DNA from: Streptomyces sp. CBMA29
GTDB taxonomy: Bacteria; Actinomycetota; Actinomycetes; Streptomycetales; Streptomycetaceae
Reading direction: 5' to 3'
DNA length: 32,905 nucleotides
Assembly (NCBI RefSeq): GCF_014596445.1
Contig: NZ_MECL01000185.1
Location: forward strand, 1-32,905
The notes under the pieces were generated by a model. It saw only the letters and a list, made by a program, of their open reading frames with translations, ran no database searches and was not told the DNA's origin. Shown in pieces: positions 8,134-16,094 of this stretch (position 1 is its first letter; each line of letters starts with the position of its first letter). Both the position numbers and the translations under genes were made by a program.

Positions 8134-8153
8134 CTCTGGTGAACTCTGGTGAA
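8134..8153. repeat. 10-bp perfect tandem duplication upstream of manB
   Basis: CTCTGGTGAA occurs twice head to tail. On the minus strand it covers the Shine-Dalgarno region just upstream of the manB GTG. It duplicates a purine block near the ribosome binding site and could alter translation initiation. This is probably a recent slippage event. Confidence 0.7.
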
Positions 8154-8336
8154 GGGGTCGGAACGGCGCCGGTGGGCGGCGCGGTGGAGTTTCCACCACA
8201 ACCTACCCCGATGGGGTGAGCGGAGTTTTTCGCCGCTGCCGCGACGCGAGGGGTGGCGTCACGGGAGCCCCGAAAGGGTCAACGAGGCGGCGCGAGGGGC
8301 GGCTTGCGCGGGCGGATCGGCTGGTGGGGACCGCTG

Positions 8337-8780
8337 CTACTGCTCGGGCGAGCGGAGTACGCGCAGATGACCGCGGCGGGCCACTTCGAGCGGGTCGATG
8401 TCGCGCGGGCCCGGACCCTGCTGGCGGCGTTCCGGGGGGCGGGCCGCCTCGCGCACCGCGTTGGCAAGCGCTTCGAGGTCGTCGCCGCTGGGTCCGACGG
8501 GACCGGTGTCCGTCGCCAGGCGCACGACTTCCCAGCCACGGGGCGCGGTCAGCCGTTCGGAGTGCTCGGAGCACAGGTCGTAGCAGTGCGGTTCCGCGTA
8601 CGTGGCGAGCGGTCCGAGAACGGCGGTGGAGTCCGCGTAGACGTACGTCAGCGTCGCGACGGCGGGACGGCCGCATGCGGTGCGCGAACAGCGACGTACA
8701 AGGCTCACGAGGTTGGACGGTACCGCACTCTTGAGCGGGCCGCGACGACTCTCCGCCAGCTCACCCGGTCGTGTCGTCAT
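8337..8780 (-). CDS. DUF3499 family protein
   Basis: A 147-aa protein of a family found across actinobacteria, equivalent to M. tuberculosis Rv3258c by position next to manB. The conserved block runs from SAVPSNLVSLVRRCSRTACG to HCYDLCSEHSERLTAPRGWE. Its paired cysteines (RRCSRTAC and CYDLC) look like a zinc-ribbon site. The C-terminal third is variable and Arg/Pro-rich. Function is unknown. The start is uncertain. The ATG at 8780 has only a G-run nearby, and the conserved segment begins about 13-20 residues later. It is transcribed divergently from the metallopeptidase gene and ends 210 bp upstream of manB. Confidence 0.87.
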   Translation of the reverse strand: MTTRPGELAESRRGPLKSAVPSNLVSLVRRCSRTACGRPAVATLTYVYADSTAVLGPLATYAEPHCYDLCSEHSERLTAPRGWEVVRLATDTGPVGPSGDDLEALANAVREAARPPERRQQGPGPRDIDPLEVARRGHLRVLRSPEQ

Positions 8781-8982
8781 GTGCCCCCGGGATCGTGCCG
8801 TGTGACGGCCGCCGCGCTGACCTGGGCGGACGGAAAAGACCTGGCAGGCGCGGGGCCGCGGTACGGGAGAAGTACGACACAAGGTGACGGCCGTGACAGC
8901 AGGCGGCTGGCGCATATGCGTCTGATCTATGGCCAGATGCTGACCGCGTGGTGTCCGTCCTGTGCGCACCCAGCGGGAGGGC

Positions 8983-8988
8983 TAGGCT
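8983..8988 (+). promoter_or_regulatory. -10 hexamer of a probable leaderless promoter
   Basis: TAGGCT lies 8 nt before the ATG of the metallopeptidase gene. There is no Shine-Dalgarno at normal distance; the nearest GGGAGG is 16 nt upstream of the ATG and would fall in the promoter spacer. The start of transcription would therefore fall at or next to the ATG. No good -35 is visible. Confidence 0.55.
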
Positions 8989-8996
8989 CATCGCTG

Positions 8997-9440
8997 ATGG
9001 AAAGCTCGGCACCTCCTCCTTCCGCACCCCGTCCGCGCCACCGCGACCGCCACGGACGTGGGATGCGCGGGCCCATCGCGCCCCCGCAGGTGCCGCTGGC
9101 GCTCAGCCGCGCCGACGCCTTCGACGACCTGGTGCGCGACGCCGCCGACCGGCTGGAAAGACGCTGGCCGCAGCTCGCCGACGTCGAATTCGCCGTCCAG
9201 GAGGTGCCCTGGGCGAAGGACACCCCGCCGGCGGACGACGACACGGTGCCGCTGGGCCGTCTCATCGGCGCGGGCAAGGACCGGCCGAGCCGCATCGTGG
9301 TCTACCGGCGCCCGGTGGAGATCCGCGCCAAGACCCGCGACGAGCGGGCGCTCCTGGTGCACGAGATCGTCGTGGAGCAGGTCGCGGAACTGCTCGGCCT
9401 GTCCCCCGAGAACGTCGACCCGAAGTACGGCGAGGACTGA
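8997..9440 (+). CDS. Zincin-like metallopeptidase family protein
   Basis: A 147-aa protein equivalent by position and sequence type to M. tuberculosis Rv3259. It starts MESSAPPPSAP, followed by the basic HRDRHGRGMRGPIAPPQVPL and a compact domain (about 38-147). It contains the near-zincin motif HEIVVEQ in the helix LLVHEIVVEQVAELLGL, where a classical HExxH would have a second His. E in that position is typical of this family, so metal binding is plausible and catalysis unproven. The C-terminus SPENVDPKYGED is conserved-looking. No signal peptide is present, so it is probably cytoplasmic. The ATG at 8997 is chosen from family alignment and from the -10 hexamer 8 nt upstream. Confidence 0.88.
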   Translation: MESSAPPPSAPRPRHRDRHGRGMRGPIAPPQVPLALSRADAFDDLVRDAADRLERRWPQLADVEFAVQEVPWAKDTPPADDDTVPLGRLIGAGKDRPSRIVVYRRPVEIRAKTRDERALLVHEIVVEQVAELLGLSPENVDPKYGED

Positions 9441-9535
9441 CACTGGCCCCGCGCGGCCCAGACCAGGAGCACGAGACCGCGCGGACCGCACCATGTGCGG
9501 GAAAACTCCCTGGGGCGGGTCCAGCGGATCACGCC

Positions 9536-10999
9536 CTAGTGGTTGAGAATCCCCAGGTCGGCGCGGGCGGCGGGGACATCCACCATGCCGTGGTCGTCGG
9601 ACATCGGCTGGATCGTGAACATCGGCACCCCGTCCAGCGGGAGCGCCAGCGTCCGTGAGGCGTAGACGCTTCCGCCGGAGACGCGCTCGACGGTCACGGC
9701 GAACGTACCCTTGCCGGACTCGGGCAGCGGCGGCGGGACGGCGACGGTCGTCCCCGCCTTGACGCTGACCGTCTTCGACACCGGCTCGCCGCCGGAGGAT
9801 CCGGCCGACGCGGTGATCTTCACACTGGCGTCCTGGCCGACGGCAACCAGCGACAAGGTAGAGCCCTTGGTGCGGTTGTCGGCGACCGTGGAGCGGGTCT
9901 CGATCGCCGGGGTGGCGGGCAGGAACGCCATCTCCTGCTTGTCGCCCTTGCCGCGCGTCACCCGCAGACCCGCCACGACGGGGACCGCCGCGTGGACCTG
10001 GCTGGAGGTGATGAGCAGCGAACCCGCCTCGCCCTTGGTGAGGTCCCCGAGGTCGACCGCGCTGGTCATACCGCTCTTGACGTGCAGCGTCTCGTGTCCC
10101 GCGGGAGTGATCGAGCCGGTCGGCGTCGCCAGCTTCAGCGTCAGGTCGGCGTCGTCGGAACCGGCCGCGTACACCACCAGGCGCACGGTCGCGGCGTCGG
10201 CAGGAATGCCGGGCAGCACCAGGCTGGTGGCGGGCTCGGCTGCCGGGGTCAGCCAGTCGCTGCCGAGCTTCTTGTCGATGGCCTGGACGGCCGCGCCGAC
10301 CCGGCCGCTGCGCGCCACGACGTGCACGGTGAGGTCCTGCGCCTTGTCCGCGACCAGGGTGGACAGCAGCACCGGCTTGGCGGACTTGCCCGGCACGGTG
10401 ATGCCGTCGCCGGTGGACGCCTTCAGCAGGCCGTCCTTGCCGTACAGCTCGATGTCGACGACCGCCGGGGTGTCGTCGGGGTTCACCAGGTGCAGGAAGT
10501 CCTGCCGGTCGGGTCCCGTGCTGGCGCCCGCGAACCAGAATTCGCTGTCCGGCGCCACACAGGACGCGCCGAGCAGGCCGCGGCCCGCCCCGGTGTCCAC
10601 GACGGTGGTCTGCTGGACGGTCCAGCCGGGCGCGAGCGGCCCGTCGGCCGTGCCGATCAGCGCGGGCGCGTCGGGCTTGTCGGTGGAGCTGGTGGCGGGC
10701 TTGCCCGCGGCCTTCAGCGGGGTGAGCGCCTTGCCCTTGGGCGTCGCGGGGACCAGTTGCGCGCTGCCGGAGCCGGTCGCGCCCGCCGTCCCCTGCGGGG
10801 TGAACGAGGTGTAGGTGGTGTTGGCGAATTCCGACGAGGACGGCGCCGGGCACAACAGATTGCTGCGCTGTACGGGCAGCCGGGCCGCTGAGGCCACCGG
10901 CGCGGTGTCCCGGTCGCCGCCGCCGGACACCACGGCGGCGCCGGTCAGTACGGCCAGCGCGGCCACGGCGCCCGCCAGGGAGATCGTGCTGCGGTTCAC
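9536..10999 (-). CDS. DUF5719 family secreted or membrane-anchored protein
   Basis: A 487-aa protein with an N-terminal hydrophobic anchor or signal (residues 7-26, SLAGAVAALAVLTGAAVVSG) and an otherwise extracytoplasmic, beta-rich, Ala/Gly/Thr-rich body. It matches the DUF5719 family by position after the large glycosyltransferase and by overall character. There is no catalytic motif I recognise. Its GTG start (10997-10999) overlaps the glycosyltransferase stop as GTGA, so the two are translationally coupled and probably work together, perhaps on an exported glycan. It ends 95 bp from the convergent metallopeptidase gene, and I see no clear terminator in that gap. Confidence 0.85.
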   Translation of the reverse strand: MNRSTISLAGAVAALAVLTGAAVVSGGGDRDTAPVASAARLPVQRSNLLCPAPSSSEFANTTYTSFTPQGTAGATGSGSAQLVPATPKGKALTPLKAAGKPATSSTDKPDAPALIGTADGPLAPGWTVQQTTVVDTGAGRGLLGASCVAPDSEFWFAGASTGPDRQDFLHLVNPDDTPAVVDIELYGKDGLLKASTGDGITVPGKSAKPVLLSTLVADKAQDLTVHVVARSGRVGAAVQAIDKKLGSDWLTPAAEPATSLVLPGIPADAATVRLVVYAAGSDDADLTLKLATPTGSITPAGHETLHVKSGMTSAVDLGDLTKGEAGSLLITSSQVHAAVPVVAGLRVTRGKGDKQEMAFLPATPAIETRSTVADNRTKGSTLSLVAVGQDASVKITASAGSSGGEPVSKTVSVKAGTTVAVPPPLPESGKGTFAVTVERVSGGSVYASRTLALPLDGVPMFTIQPMSDDHGMVDVPAARADLGILNH

Positions 11000-13900
11000 T
11001 GCTGGTCGCTCCCGTCGCGGCGCTGGTCGCCTTCGGCGTAGTACGGGGCCGCCGGGTCGGGGTACGCGGCCGGGTCATAGGGCTGCTGTCCGCCGTACGG
11101 CGCCTGTCCGTCGTACTGCTGCTGCGGGTCGTAACCCGCCGTCTCGTCGTAACCGGCCGCCTCTTCGTGGCCGGTCGTCGCGTACGGGTCGTAAGGGGGC
11201 GGGGGCTGCTGCGGGTAGCCGTACTGGTCGGTGTAGCCGACCTGCCGCTGCTCGTACGTGCCCGGCTCCGCCGCGTACTGCTGCTGCCCGTCCCATTGCT
11301 GCTGGGCGGGGTCGGCGCCGTAGCCCGGGTCCTGCTGCGGGTAGCCGTAGAACTGCTCACCGGTGTCGGGGGCCGGCACCGCATACGGGTCGTAACCGCC
11401 CTCAGAGGGGTCGTACGGGGTCTGCGGCGGGGCGTCGGGGCCCGCGGGGCCGTCCTGGCCCTGACGACCCTGGTGGGCCTGCTGGGCCGCGTAGGCCGTC
11501 TGCTCCTGGCCGTCGGTCTCCGCGAGGTCGGGATCGGCCGCCGCGGCCTCGGCGTCGGCCGCCGCCTGGAGGCGGCGGGCGCGACGGCCCTCGCCTGCAC
11601 CTTGTGCGGGAATCTGGACGGCGCTGGGCGCGTCGGCCTCCGGCAGGTCGTCGTCGATCTCGCGGCGGCGGCCCGGCAGGGCCAGCACGATGACCACGAG
11701 AAGCAGCAGTCCCTGCGCGCCCAGCCAGAAGGTGTGCGTGAACGGCTCCTCATAGGTGACGTCCAGACGGCCGCCGGTGGCGGGCAACTGGAAGCCCTGC
11801 GCCCAGCCGTCGACGGTCGTCCCGGGCAGCGCGGACCCGTTCAGGGTGGCGTGCCAGCCCGGTGCGGCGGAGTCCGCCAGGCGCAATACGCGGCCTTCGG
11901 GACCCGCGGGCACCGTGGTGTGCGCCTCGACCTTGCCGGCCGCGACGGCGACGGGCTGCGCGCCCTTGCTGGTGATCGCGATCCGGGAGACCGCGTCGTT
12001 GACGCGCCACAATTCGCTGCCGTCCGCCTGGCTCACCCGGGACAGGCCCGGGGTGCTGTCCAGGACGCGGCCCACCGAGCGAGGCGCGCCCTTCTGCGCC
12101 AGTACGTAGCGGACGGCGTATCCGGCGAGGCGGCTGCCCTGGTCGGCGCCGGAACCCGCCACCAGGTTGGCGACGACGGTGTCGAGTTCGCTGTCGCGGG
12201 ACGCCTCCGCGGCCAGTTCGGCGTCGCCGATCCGCGCGCCCGCGCCGCGCACCAGGGAGTACGAGATGCGGCCCGCGGTGCCGTTGAGCACCAGGGTGCG
12301 GGCCTGGTCGCGGGAGGTGCTCTCCTCGGCGACGAAGGCGGGCACCTGCTGCGGGTCCTGGCGCTTGATGGGGCCGTTCGCGCCGTCGGCGACCCAGGTG
12401 AAGGCGGCCAGCAGCGGCGCGAGGGCCGCGGCCAGCGCGATCAGGCCCGCGACGGGCTGGCGCCAGCCGAAGCCGCTGGCGGCGATCCGCTCCTTGGCGC
12501 CTTCCGCGCCGATCGCGGCGGCGGCCAGCAGGGCGAGACCGTAGACGAGGGTGGCGGGGCCCGCCCACGCCTTGGTGTTCTCGATGACGGCGAAGAGCAG
12601 CCCGGTCGCGGCGGCGGCCCAGGCGGCGACGATCGCCGGGCGGCGGGTGTCGCGCATCAGGGCGGCGAGCGCGGCCAGGACGACGCCGATCAGCAGGAAG
12701 GCGGCGCCCGCCTTGGGGCCGCCGGGGCTGAGCATCAGCAGATCGATGCCGGAGACGCCCTTGTCGCCGTACGGCAGTCCCGCCTCGTGCAGCAGGCGTC
12801 CGGGGTGTGTGAGCAGCGTCAGCGACCAGGGGGCGAGCAGCACGATCGGGGTGATCAGCAGAGCCGCGAAGCGCAGGAGCTGCGGGACCAGGAGCTGCTG
12901 CTGGCCGCGGGCCAGCCGCCAGCCGAGGGTGGCGGCGGCGAGTGTCAGGGCGATCGGCCAGGTGACCGGGGTGAAGGCGGTGGTGAAGGTGAGCATCAGC
13001 GCCAGCGCCCAGGTGGAGCGCCAGCCGGGCCGTGCGCCGCGCTCGATCGCGCCGTCGCCGAGCTGGAGGCCCGCGGTGCCGACGGCGGCACGCGCCATCA
13101 GCGGCAGCAGGATGGCCAGTACGGCGGTGCCGAGCCGTCCGGTGGCCAGTGCCCCGGTGGCGGCGGGCAGGAAGGCGTACGCGACCGACGCCCAGGCGCG
13201 CAGCAGGCGCGACTCGACGAGCGGCCGGGAGGCGAAGTAGGCGGTGATCCCGGCCAGCGGCACGGAGGCCACCAGCAGCAGGGTGAGGGTGAGTCCTGTG
13301 GAGCCGAAGAGCACGGTCGCGAAGAGCGCGAGGACCGCGATGTACGGGGGCGCGGCCTGGGTGCCGCCAGTGCCCAGCGCGTGCCAGGAACCCGTGTAGG
13401 TGCCCCACAGGTCGGAGGCGCCGGGGCTGGCGGGCAGCAGGGCGCCGCCGAAGAGGGCTCCGCCGCCGAGCAGTGAGCGGCAGGCGGCGAGCGAGACGAC
13501 GAGCAGGACGGCGAACAGCACGGGGCCCGGCTTGCGGGCGACGCGCTTGAGCCGCGCGAATTGCTCGATTTCCAGGAATTCGCCGTCCTCGTCGCCCGGT
13601 CCCGACTCGGCGGAGCCGCCGTGCCGTCCCGCGGCGGCGGACGCGGAGTCCGCGCGGCCCGCGATGTTGCTGACGACCTGGTCGACGGTGGCGCGTACGG
13701 TCGCACCGGGCGGCGGGAAGAGCGGTCGCAGTTCGGAGGGCGGTACGGCGCCGCGGCCTCTTCTGCGTCTGGCGGCAAGCACTCGTCCGGGGCGCAGCAG
13801 GACGCCGAGCAGTCCGACGATCTCGTCGACGGCCTGTCCCGGCACCTTGCCGACGAGGTAGGCGAGCGTGCGCAATATGGTGCCGACGGCGATCCGCAGC

Positions 13901-14850
13901 ATCACGTAGGGCAGCAGCGGGCCGCGGGTGTTGGCCAGCAGGGTGTAGACGGCGCCGGCCTTGTCGACGCGGTGCGGGTTGACCGAGGAGCGGCCCGCGC
14001 AGTCGACCGGGCGGCGCTCGCGGGAGGCGGCCTCGGCGTGCCACATGACGGCGTCGGGGGCGACCAGCACGGTGTGGCCCGCGGCTTGCGCGCGCCAGCA
14101 GAAGTCGACGTCGTCGCGCATCAGGGGCAGCCTGCGGTCGAATCCGCCCAGCTCCTCCCACACGTCGCGGCGCACCAGCATGCCCGCGGAGGACACGGCG
14201 AGCACCGGGCGGGTCTGGTCGTGCTGGCCCTGGTCCTGCTCGCGGCGTTCGAGCGCGGTCCAACGGCGACCGCTGCGGGCGATGCTGACGCCGACTTCGA
14301 GGAGCTGCCTGCGGTCGAACCAGCTCCGCAGTTTGGGGCCGATGACCGAGGCGGACGGCGAGGCGTCCGCGGTGCGCAGCAGGGCGGCGAGCGCTCCGGG
14401 GTCGGGCTCGCAGTCGTCGTGCAGCAGCCACAGCCAGTGGACGGGGTCGCCGTGCGGCTGCTCGGGTTCGTCGTACGCGTCGTCGTTCCAACTGCGGCTG
14501 ACCGGGTCCCAGCCGCTGCGGCGTCCCAGGTACGGCAACTGCTCGGCGCTGAGCGGCGCGGCGACCCTGGCGGCCTCCTCGACGGCGGCGCCGAAGCCGG
14601 TACGGCGGGCCAGGTGCAGTACGCGCTGGTCGCCGAGGGAGTCGGCGAGCAGCCGCGCGGAGTCGTCCGCGCTGCCGGTGTCGGCGGCGATCACGTCCTG
14701 GACAGGGCGGTCCTGGGAGAGCAGGCCGGCGAGGGCTTTGGGCAGCCAGCGCGCGCCGTCGTGCGCGACGAGCACGGCGGTGACGACGTGGCGCGGGAAC
14801 TCAGGGATGCCGGCCGGGAAGAAGGCCGGTGCTGGGCTGTTCACGGACAT
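10996..14850 (-). CDS. Large membrane-bound family 2 glycosyltransferase with a Tyr/Gln-rich tail
   Basis: A 1284-aa protein with four parts. Residues 22 to about 300 form a GT-A family 2 glycosyltransferase domain (VVTAVLVAHDGARWLPKALA, the acidic motif LLHDDCEPDPGAL, and SAGMLVRRDVWEELGGFDRR). From about 435 to 850 lie a dozen or so hydrophobic segments typical of polytopic transferases. A soluble extracytoplasmic region follows and ends in a last membrane helix near 1040-1060. Residues 1060-1284 are a disordered tail rich in Gln, Tyr, Pro and Gly, with repeated GYDPQQQYD-like units. It probably transfers a sugar from a nucleotide or lipid donor to an exported glycan; substrates are unknown. 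The ATG at 14850 lacks a clear Shine-Dalgarno. It is coupled to the DUF5719 gene by a 4-bp overlap. Confidence 0.9.
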   Translation of the reverse strand: MSVNSPAPAFFPAGIPEFPRHVVTAVLVAHDGARWLPKALAGLLSQDRPVQDVIAADTGSADDSARLLADSLGDQRVLHLARRTGFGAAVEEAARVAAPLSAEQLPYLGRRSGWDPVSRSWNDDAYDEPEQPHGDPVHWLWLLHDDCEPDPGALAALLRTADASPSASVIGPKLRSWFDRRQLLEVGVSIARSGRRWTALERREQDQGQHDQTRPVLAVSSAGMLVRRDVWEELGGFDRRLPLMRDDVDFCWRAQAAGHTVLVAPDAVMWHAEAASRERRPVDCAGRSSVNPHRVDKAGAVYTLLANTRGPLLPYVMLRIAVGTILRTLAYLVGKVPGQAVDEIVGLLGVLLRPGRVLAARRRRGRGAVPPSELRPLFPPPGATVRATVDQVVSNIAGRADSASAAAGRHGGSAESGPGDEDGEFLEIEQFARLKRVARKPGPVLFAVLLVVSLAACRSLLGGGALFGGALLPASPGASDLWGTYTGSWHALGTGGTQAAPPYIAVLALFATVLFGSTGLTLTLLLVASVPLAGITAYFASRPLVESRLLRAWASVAYAFLPAATGALATGRLGTAVLAILLPLMARAAVGTAGLQLGDGAIERGARPGWRSTWALALMLTFTTAFTPVTWPIALTLAAATLGWRLARGQQQLLVPQLLRFAALLITPIVLLAPWSLTLLTHPGRLLHEAGLPYGDKGVSGIDLLMLSPGGPKAGAAFLLIGVVLAALAALMRDTRRPAIVAAWAAAATGLLFAVIENTKAWAGPATLVYGLALLAAAAIGAEGAKERIAASGFGWRQPVAGLIALAAALAPLLAAFTWVADGANGPIKRQDPQQVPAFVAEESTSRDQARTLVLNGTAGRISYSLVRGAGARIGDAELAAEASRDSELDTVVANLVAGSGADQGSRLAGYAVRYVLAQKGAPRSVGRVLDSTPGLSRVSQADGSELWRVNDAVSRIAITSKGAQPVAVAAGKVEAHTTVPAGPEGRVLRLADSAAPGWHATLNGSALPGTTVDGWAQGFQLPATGGRLDVTYEEPFTHTFWLGAQGLLLLVVIVLALPGRRREIDDDLPEADAPSAVQIPAQGAGEGRRARRLQAAADAEAAAADPDLAETDGQEQTAYAAQQAHQGRQGQDGPAGPDAPPQTPYDPSEGGYDPYAVPAPDTGEQFYGYPQQDPGYGADPAQQQWDGQQQYAAEPGTYEQRQVGYTDQYGYPQQPPPPYDPYATTGHEEAAGYDETAGYDPQQQYDGQAPYGGQQPYDPAAYPDPAAPYYAEGDQRRDGSDQQ

Positions 14851-15199
14851 CGAGGTTCGGGCCCCGGTTCGCTGGACTGCGGTTGACGCATCGGCCGCCG
14901 GCGGCGGGGAACGTCTCGGACGGGCCCCCACACTAACGGCTTACACCGGGGGCTCCGTCCGGGTGTGAGAACAACGGCAGCCCGCCTCCCGTGCCGGTGG
15001 GCGCGGAAAGCGGGCTGTACGCGGGCCGGAAGCGGGCTGTGCGGGAGCCGTGATCGGGCCGGTGCGCGGTGCCGCGCAAGGGGTCCGGGGTCCGGTCAGG
15101 GCTCGGTCGGTGCCCTGCCGCGGACCCGGTCCCTGGCCCGGTCGTGGGCCCGGTCGTGGGCCCGGTCGTGGGCTCGGTCCTCGGCCCGGTCGTCGTGGG
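14851..15199. repeat. Gap between the glycosyltransferase and whiB, with repeats
   Basis: This 349-bp noncoding stretch holds three things. A -10-like TAGTGT lies at 14930-14935 on the minus strand, a possible glycosyltransferase promoter without a good -35. A ~22-bp direct repeat (GGAAAGCGGGCTGT type) occurs at 15005-15027 and 15028-15049. A 12-bp minisatellite (listed separately) occupies 15135-15194. I see no gene in it. Confidence 0.6.
15135..15194. repeat. 12-bp minisatellite abutting the whiB stop
   Basis: Five head-to-tail units of GGCCCGGTCGTG (the first three identical, the last two with small changes) end 5 bp from the whiB stop codon. A sixth, more diverged unit precedes them at 15123-15134. 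The array lies in the probable whiB 3' untranslated region. Confidence 0.85.
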
Positions 15200-15463
15200 T
15201 CAGACGACGCCCTTCTTCAGGCGGCGGCGCTCCCGCTCGGACAGGCCGCCCCAGATGCCGAAGCGTTCGTCGTTGGCCAGGGCGTACTCCAGGCAGTCGG
15301 AACGGACTTCACAGGCGAGGCAGACTTTCTTCGCCTCACGCGTGGAACCGCCCTTTTCCGGGAAGAACGACTCGGGGTCGGTCTGCGCACACAGCGCGCG
15401 CTCCTGCCAGCCGAGTTCCTCGTCGGCCTCTTCGGCCAGCAGCAACTGGAACTGCTCGGTCAT
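15200..15463 (-). CDS. whiB: WhiB-family iron-sulfur transcription regulator
   Basis: An 87-aa protein with the complete WhiB signature: four Cys (25, 48, 51, 57) that bind a [4Fe-4S] cluster, the turn GIWGG, and the basic C-terminal tail SERERRRLKKGVV for DNA contact. The N-terminus MTEQFQLLLAEEADEELGWQ is that of WhiB of Streptomyces coelicolor (SCO3034) and WhiB2 of M. tuberculosis. In Streptomyces, WhiB acts with WhiA to start sporulation septation. The ATG at 15463 has GAGGGG 6 nt upstream. The position next to fbiA matches the mycobacterial order. Promoters lie in the long gap to the right. Confidence 0.96.
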   Translation of the reverse strand: MTEQFQLLLAEEADEELGWQERALCAQTDPESFFPEKGGSTREAKKVCLACEVRSDCLEYALANDERFGIWGGLSERERRRLKKGVV

Positions 15464-15510
15464 GCGCGCCCCTCGTCTGTCGTGCTTCCCCGTGATGTTG
15501 CCGTCACCAT
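15460..15510 (-). CDS. Possible 16-codon leader ORF overlapping the whiB start
   Basis: Within the predicted whiB leader an ATG at 15508-15510 opens a 16-codon frame (MVTATSRGSTTDEGRA). Its TGA overlaps the whiB ATG as ATGA. That layout would permit translational coupling. There is no clear Shine-Dalgarno and the frame is short, so it may be chance. Confidence 0.25.
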   Translation of the reverse strand: MVTATSRGSTTDEGRA

Positions 15511-15534
15511 GAGCGGCCTAACGACACGAGTGAA

Positions 15535-15564
15535 ATTACAAGTGTGCCGATCCGGGCCAGTCAA
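15535..15564 (-). promoter_or_regulatory. whiB promoter, proximal
   Basis: On the minus strand -35 TTGACT (15559-15564), an 18-bp spacer and -10 TGTAAT (15535-15540) give a start near 15528 and a leader of about 65 nt. A GACAC motif, as in WhiA sites, lies just downstream at 15524-15528 (plus strand). A near-match to a BldD site with one central base missing overlaps it (TTCACTCGTGTCGTTA). Both regulators are known to act on developmental genes. Confidence 0.6.
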
Positions 15565-15626
15565 GCCGAGATCTGCTATTGGGCCCGTTATTCACTCCGC
15601 TGAACCAAGAGGTGAAAGAAAGTGTT

Positions 15627-15656
15627 GATATCGGCCTAAAATCCGGTATCCGTCAA
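15627..15656 (-). promoter_or_regulatory. whiB promoter candidate, distal
   Basis: On the minus strand TTGACG (15651-15656), an 18-bp spacer and GATATC (15627-15632) form a weaker second candidate. Streptomyces whiB is known to have two promoters, but which signal matches which cannot be told here. Confidence 0.35.
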
Positions 15657-15887
15657 CCATGGTCCCGCCGATCCACCGTTCACACCTCGTCAGACGCCTT
15701 GGCGACGCGCCACGTTCCGCCATTCGAGTGAAGCGTTGTGGATCACATTCCGATCACAGAAGCACAACAGCACAACGTGCTCTTCATGCGGTTGGGCACC
15801 ACATATCCGCACACTTCTGCGCACAAACCTTTCACCAACCCTTCCAGCCGGATCAGGTGAAAGATTCGCGACATTCCGGACATCCGG

Positions 15888-15917
15888 TTGACAAGATACG
15901 GGCAGGACCGGTCTCCT
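15888..15917 (+). promoter_or_regulatory. Promoter of the polycysteine ORF and cysteine dioxygenase
   Basis: A perfect -35 TTGACA (15888-15893), an 18-bp spacer and a weak -10 TCTCCT (15912-15917) lie 8 nt before the ATG of the polycysteine ORF. Transcription would start at or within a base or two of that ATG, so the ORF would be leaderless. Confidence 0.55.
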
Positions 15918-15924
15918 TGACGGC

Positions 15925-16023
15925 ATGCCTGCTGAGCACCACGCGCCTACCCGGACTCGCCGTCGCGAGTCCCGCTGCGTCGCGCTCGCCCAGAGCTGTT
16001 GTCGTTCCTGTTGTTGCCGCTGA
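15925..16023 (+). CDS. Polycysteine small ORF (probable regulatory leader peptide)
   Basis: A 32-codon ORF starts MPAEHHAPTRTRRRES and ends ALAQSCCRSCCCR before TGA. Six of its 32 residues are Cys (18, 25, 26, 29, 30, 31), five of them in the last eight residues. Four of the six are TGT, the codon rarely used in high-GC Streptomyces. It starts 8 nt after a -10-like hexamer with no Shine-Dalgarno, so it looks leaderless. It lies 71 bp before the cysteine dioxygenase gene. Leaderless polycysteine ORFs that sense cysteine supply through ribosome stalling are described upstream of sulfur genes in mycobacteria. I infer the same kind of role here. The Cys-rich composition before a cysteine-degrading enzyme is unlikely to be chance, though the mechanism is unproven. 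Confidence 0.7.
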   Translation: MPAEHHAPTRTRRRESRCVALAQSCCRSCCCR

Positions 16024-16086
16024 GCCCCCTGCCCAGGACCTGTCACGGACCTGGCACCGCCTAGCCACTCGCGCATCACGAGGAAC
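16004..16086 (+). promoter_or_regulatory. Candidate attenuator or SD-sequestering structure before cysteine dioxygenase
   Basis: Two elements lie between the polycysteine ORF and the dioxygenase start. An 8-bp stem with one A-A mismatch (CCAGGACC at 16033-16040 and GGACCTGG at 16047-16054) has a 6-nt loop. GTTCCT at 16004-16009, inside the Cys-codon cluster, is perfectly complementary to AGGAAC at 16081-16086, which overlaps the dioxygenase Shine-Dalgarno. A ribosome on the Cys codons would block that pairing. The 6-bp pairing is short and could be chance. Confidence 0.35.
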
Positions 16087-16094
16087 ACACCTTC

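Noticed and set aside
5037..8219. Very long plus-strand open frame opposite the mannose genes
   Set aside because: It runs antisense to SIS, trm112-like and manB, which have clear motifs and start signals. No family resemblance.
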